Notes under the pieces: model-generated
What the model saw: only the letters and a program-made list of their open reading frames with translations
Database searches by the model: none
Told to the model about the DNA's origin: nothing
Shown: one piece after another, positions 6,738 through 8,343 of the stretch
Position numbering within the stretch: the first letter of the stretch is position 1
Layout of the letters: the number at the start of each line of letters is the position of its first letter
Made by a program: the position numbers and the translations under genes
Source of the DNA: an uncultured Rhodospirillaceae bacterium
GTDB lineage: Bacteria; Pseudomonadota; Alphaproteobacteria; Rhodospirillales; UBA2165
DNA length: 8,343 bases
Reading direction: 5' to 3'
Assembly: GCA_913054205.1 (NCBI GenBank)
Contig: CAJXJM010000089.1
Coordinates: forward strand, 1-8,343

Positions 6738-6906
6738 AATTATTTCCTCTAACAATTTTATTCCTCACCTCACACGATGTGATAGCTCGATCGTAACAAC
6801 GCACACATTACCATAAATTACCATATTAATCTGCGAACTTACTATTAATCACACAAATCTAATGTAATGCGTCTAACTAATGTGAAGGACATATCCCCTA
6901 GAAGTC
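6738..6906 (-). promoter_or_regulatory. AT-rich upstream region and leader of the cold-shock gene
   Basis: No gene fits here. On the + strand it contains the direct repeat ATTACCATA at 6808-6816 and 6818-6826 (10-base period), and an inverted repeat TCACA-N3-TGTGA at 6770-6782 within the likely 5' leader. Cold-shock genes commonly carry a long structured leader controlling mRNA stability, and this region may do the same. I cannot place a -35/-10 pair with confidence. Confidence 0.4.
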
Positions 6907-6928
6907 GAAGAAAAGCAAGCGATCTTGC
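6907..6928 (-). terminator. Probable intrinsic terminator of the glutathione transferase gene
   Basis: Reading on the - strand after the stop codon, GCAAG (6928-6924), a 4-base loop and CTTGC (6919-6915) form a short stem followed at once by TTTTCTTC (6914-6907). The stem is only 5 base pairs, but its position 14 bases past the stop and the T-rich tail fit an intrinsic terminator. Confidence 0.5.
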
Positions 6929-6942
6929 GGATAAATTATATT

Positions 6943-7638
6943 TTAACGTTTCTGAAACTGAGTTTTACCAAACAATATCTCGCGTTCTTCGGCATTGAAG
7001 TTTCCGTATGACCGTTCATTTGCCAGTATTTCAGTGCCACGAATTACGCCCGGGCGTTGATGAATTAATTCGATCCAGCGTTTAACATTGGGATATTCTT
7101 CGATATCTACGCCGCGGCGCTCGAACCCCTGTACCCAGGGATGCGTCGCTATGTCGGCGATGGTATATTCGTCGGCTGCCAAATATTCAGCTTCACCCAA
7201 TCGTTTATCTAACACACCATACAGCCGTTTACATTCATTGGAGTAGCGATCAATGGCGTAGGGGATTTTATCGACGGCGTAATGAGAAAAATGGTTGGAT
7301 TGACCGAACATTGGCCCGACACCGCCCATTTGAAACATCAACCATTGCAAGGTTTCATATTTTGCACGTGGTTCCTCGGGGAGGAATTGCCCAGTTTTAT
7401 CGGCGAGATAGATTAAAATAGCACCGGATTCAAACAACGAGATTGATTTACCTCCCGGGCCATCACTATCAAGAATGGCAGGAATTCGGTTGTTTGGAGA
7501 AATTTTCAGGAAATCAGGCTCAAATTGCTCACCTTTTCCAATATTCACTGCATTGGCTTGGTATTCGAGGCCGGTTTCTTCGAGCATAATGTGAATTTTG
7601 CGACCATTTGGCGTTGCCCAGCTGTAAACATCGATCAT
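6943..7638 (-). CDS. yfcG: Glutathione S-transferase family protein, YfcG/YghU-like
   Basis: This complete 231-residue protein has an N-terminal thioredoxin-like domain and a C-terminal helical domain. The opening IDVYSWATPNGRK matches the Nu-class/Ure2p-like group, in which Thr9 and Asn11 contact the thiol of glutathione in E. coli YfcG. ISPNNRIPAI contains the cis-proline P53, and FESGAIL has E70-S71, the glutathione gamma-glutamyl binding pair. QWLMFQMGGVGPMFGQSNHF in the second domain is also typical of this group. Known relatives bind two glutathiones and show disulfide-bond reductase activity. The role is therefore probably thiol redox or peroxide defence in the cytoplasm, inferred from family. 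AAGGA lies about 11 bases before the start. The orthologue symbol is tentative because the family has many paralogues. Confidence 0.92.
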   Translation of the reverse strand: MIDVYSWATPNGRKIHIMLEETGLEYQANAVNIGKGEQFEPDFLKISPNNRIPAILDSDGPGGKSISLFESGAILIYLADKTGQFLPEEPRAKYETLQWLMFQMGGVGPMFGQSNHFSHYAVDKIPYAIDRYSNECKRLYGVLDKRLGEAEYLAADEYTIADIATHPWVQGFERRGVDIEEYPNVKRWIELIHQRPGVIRGTEILANERSYGNFNAEEREILFGKTQFQKR

Positions 7639-7679
7639 TTCAGATAAATTCCTTTGATTCTTCGTGTTATCGCTTGTTC

Positions 7680-7685
7680 ATTATA
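7680..7685 (-). promoter_or_regulatory. Candidate -10 element for the glutathione transferase gene
   Basis: The - strand reads TATAAT exactly at 7685-7680, 42 bases before the start codon, in the divergent gap between the transferase and the DUF4170-type gene. No good -35 lies at the usual distance. On the + strand TTGTTC (7674-7679) and TTTATA (7698-7703), 18 bases apart, could serve the other gene. Both are weak predictions. Confidence 0.3.
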
Positions 7686-7759
7686 CGAATCACACTATTT
7701 ATACGGATAAGGCAACGTAACAGCCTATGTATTGAGCTCAAGAACAAATTGGTGAGAAA

Positions 7760-7988
7760 ATGTCAGAAACTTTATTGCACTTAGTGTTTGGTGGTGTCGT
7801 TTCAGATCCAGCCGGAACTGACTTTGTTGATGCCAGTGAAATTCACTTGGGTAGGCATGTATCCAAACAATGCCGAAGCACTTATCGCCTGGAAAGGTGT
7901 CAGCCATACAAAGGTGGATGACGCGCATTACAAATACGTCATTGTGCATCTTCACAAGGTGCTGGAACCAGAGCTGGAAGATAGCTAA
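7760..7988 (+). pseudogene. DUF4170-type small protein, split by a one-base frameshift
   Basis: From ATG 7760 (GGTGAG just upstream) one frame reads LLHLVFGGVVSDPAGTDFVD then ASEIHL. After the GGG at 7849-7851 the sense continues in the next frame as VGMYPNNAEALIAWKG, then VDDAHYKYVIVHLHKVLEPE, to TAA at 7986-7988. Removing one G restores a 75-residue protein, the right length for DUF4170, whose members have the pattern 'LH.VFGG...D..G..F.D' then 'VGiYPny..A..AWrg' and 'vDdA..rYvivHlHrLLeP' (pattern from memory). Function is unknown. The extra base in a G run is a typical sequencing or assembly error, but true inactivation is possible. Without correction, the first frame ends soon after the shift. 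Confidence 0.8.
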
Positions 7989-7989
7989 T

Positions 7990-8035
7990 CCAGCCTTAAA
8001 TACTACGCAAAACTAAAATCTTGGGCTGGCTTTTT
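7990..8035 (+). terminator. Possible terminator after the DUF4170-type gene
   Basis: CCAGCC (7990-7995) is complementary to GGCTGG (8024-8029), which is followed one base later by TTTTT (8031-8035). The loop is long (28 bases), and the downstream arm lies inside the 3' end of the convergent ThrH gene, so this is suggestive only. Confidence 0.35.
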
Positions 8036-8343
8036 CAAATTCAGCCCGCAACTCCGCGTAGCTAGTGACGGCGGGAAATTGTGGAAATTCTTCAATAACA
8101 TTGTCAGGCGCTGAAAATAGAATGCCTTGATCTGCTTCACCCAGCATAGAAGTATCGTTATAGGAATCTCCTGCGGCATATACCGTAAACTTTAAATCAT
8201 GAAATGACTTCACGGCTTCGCATTTATGATCCTTCATGCGAAGGTGATAATTGACAATTTTTCCTTCAGCATTGGTTTCCAGGCGATGGCAAAACAACGT
8301 CGGCCATTCGAGCTTACGCATAAATGGTTCTGCAAATTCATAA
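8013..8343 (-). CDS. thrH: Phosphoserine phosphatase/homoserine phosphotransferase ThrH, C-terminal part (5' end outside window)
   Basis: The frame is open from the window edge to TAG at 8015-8013, giving about 110 residues. The last visible upstream codons read YEFAEPFMRKLEWPTLFCH, so the ATG at 8321 is internal and the true start lies beyond 8343. FPTLFCH-like WPTLFCHRLE and the HAD-family motif AAGDSYNDTSML (the Asp pair that coordinates Mg2+) match ThrH, as do ADQGILFSAPDNVI and EEFPQFPAVTSY. The nucleophilic DxDGT motif is outside the window. ThrH of Pseudomonas aeruginosa removes phosphate from phosphoserine and can transfer it to homoserine, linking serine and threonine synthesis. The gene converges on the DUF4170-type gene with 24 bases between stops. 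Confidence 0.93.
   Translation of the reverse strand, partial: YEFAEPFMRKLEWPTLFCHRLETNAEGKIVNYHLRMKDHKCEAVKSFHDLKFTVYAAGDSYNDTSMLGEADQGILFSAPDNVIEEFPQFPAVTSYAELRAEFEKASPRF

Noticed and set aside
7725..7955. Reverse-strand ORF of 76 residues over the DUF4170-type gene
   Set aside because: It is antisense to a recognisable family pattern on the + strand and shows no family features of its own.
1..8343. CRISPR array, insertion sequence, tRNA or rRNA gene, prophage or toxin-antitoxin module
   Set aside because: I saw no spaced repeat array, transposase, terminal inverted repeats, tRNA-like cloverleaf or phage gene on either strand.

Overview
The window looks like a piece of an alphaproteobacterial chromosome with roughly balanced base composition. 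The strongest lineage hint is a DUF4170-type small protein, a family I know mainly from alphaproteobacteria, beside a ThrH-type phosphatase. The organism call is an inference from gene content, not from a marker gene.

Left part (1-6116, + strand): a catabolic cluster. The effector-binding end of a LysR-type regulator (cut by the window edge) is followed by a gene very similar to 4-hydroxybutyryl-CoA dehydratase/vinylacetyl-CoA delta-isomerase (862-2373), a thiolase (2393-3577), a non-haem iron 2-oxoglutarate-type dioxygenase of the isopenicillin-N-synthase fold (3577-4569, broken by one in-frame TGA), a 395-base stretch holding what looks like a small frameshifted gene and a possible opposite-strand gene remnant, and an acyl-CoA dehydrogenase (4965-6116). 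The first three genes are tightly packed (19-base gap, then a one-base stop/start overlap) and probably form one operon. A reading consistent with known chemistry is that a 4-hydroxybutyrate-like acid, as its CoA ester, is dehydrated to crotonyl-CoA and finally split by the thiolase to acetyl-CoA. The CoA ligase or transferase, the hydratase and the 3-hydroxyacyl-CoA dehydrogenase are not in the window. The oxygenase and acyl-CoA dehydrogenase may feed in a different precursor.

Right part (6117-8343): housekeeping and stress genes, mostly on the - strand. They are a 76-residue basic protein of unknown function (6183-6413), a CspA-type cold-shock protein (6528-6737), a YfcG/YghU-type glutathione transferase (6943-7638), a + strand DUF4170-type gene with a one-base frameshift (7760-7988), and the C-terminal part of ThrH (8013 to the window end). 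Short hairpins between several of these genes are plausible terminators.

The most notable points are: (1) a radical-type Fe-S/FAD dehydratase, known best from anaerobes and archaea, next to an O2-dependent oxygenase; (2) an apparent one-residue deletion between two cofactor-region residues of that dehydratase; and (3) three independent lesions (one nonsense codon, two single-base frameshifts) in about 8 kb. These lesions mean either gene decay or assembly error, and this must be settled before any functional conclusion.
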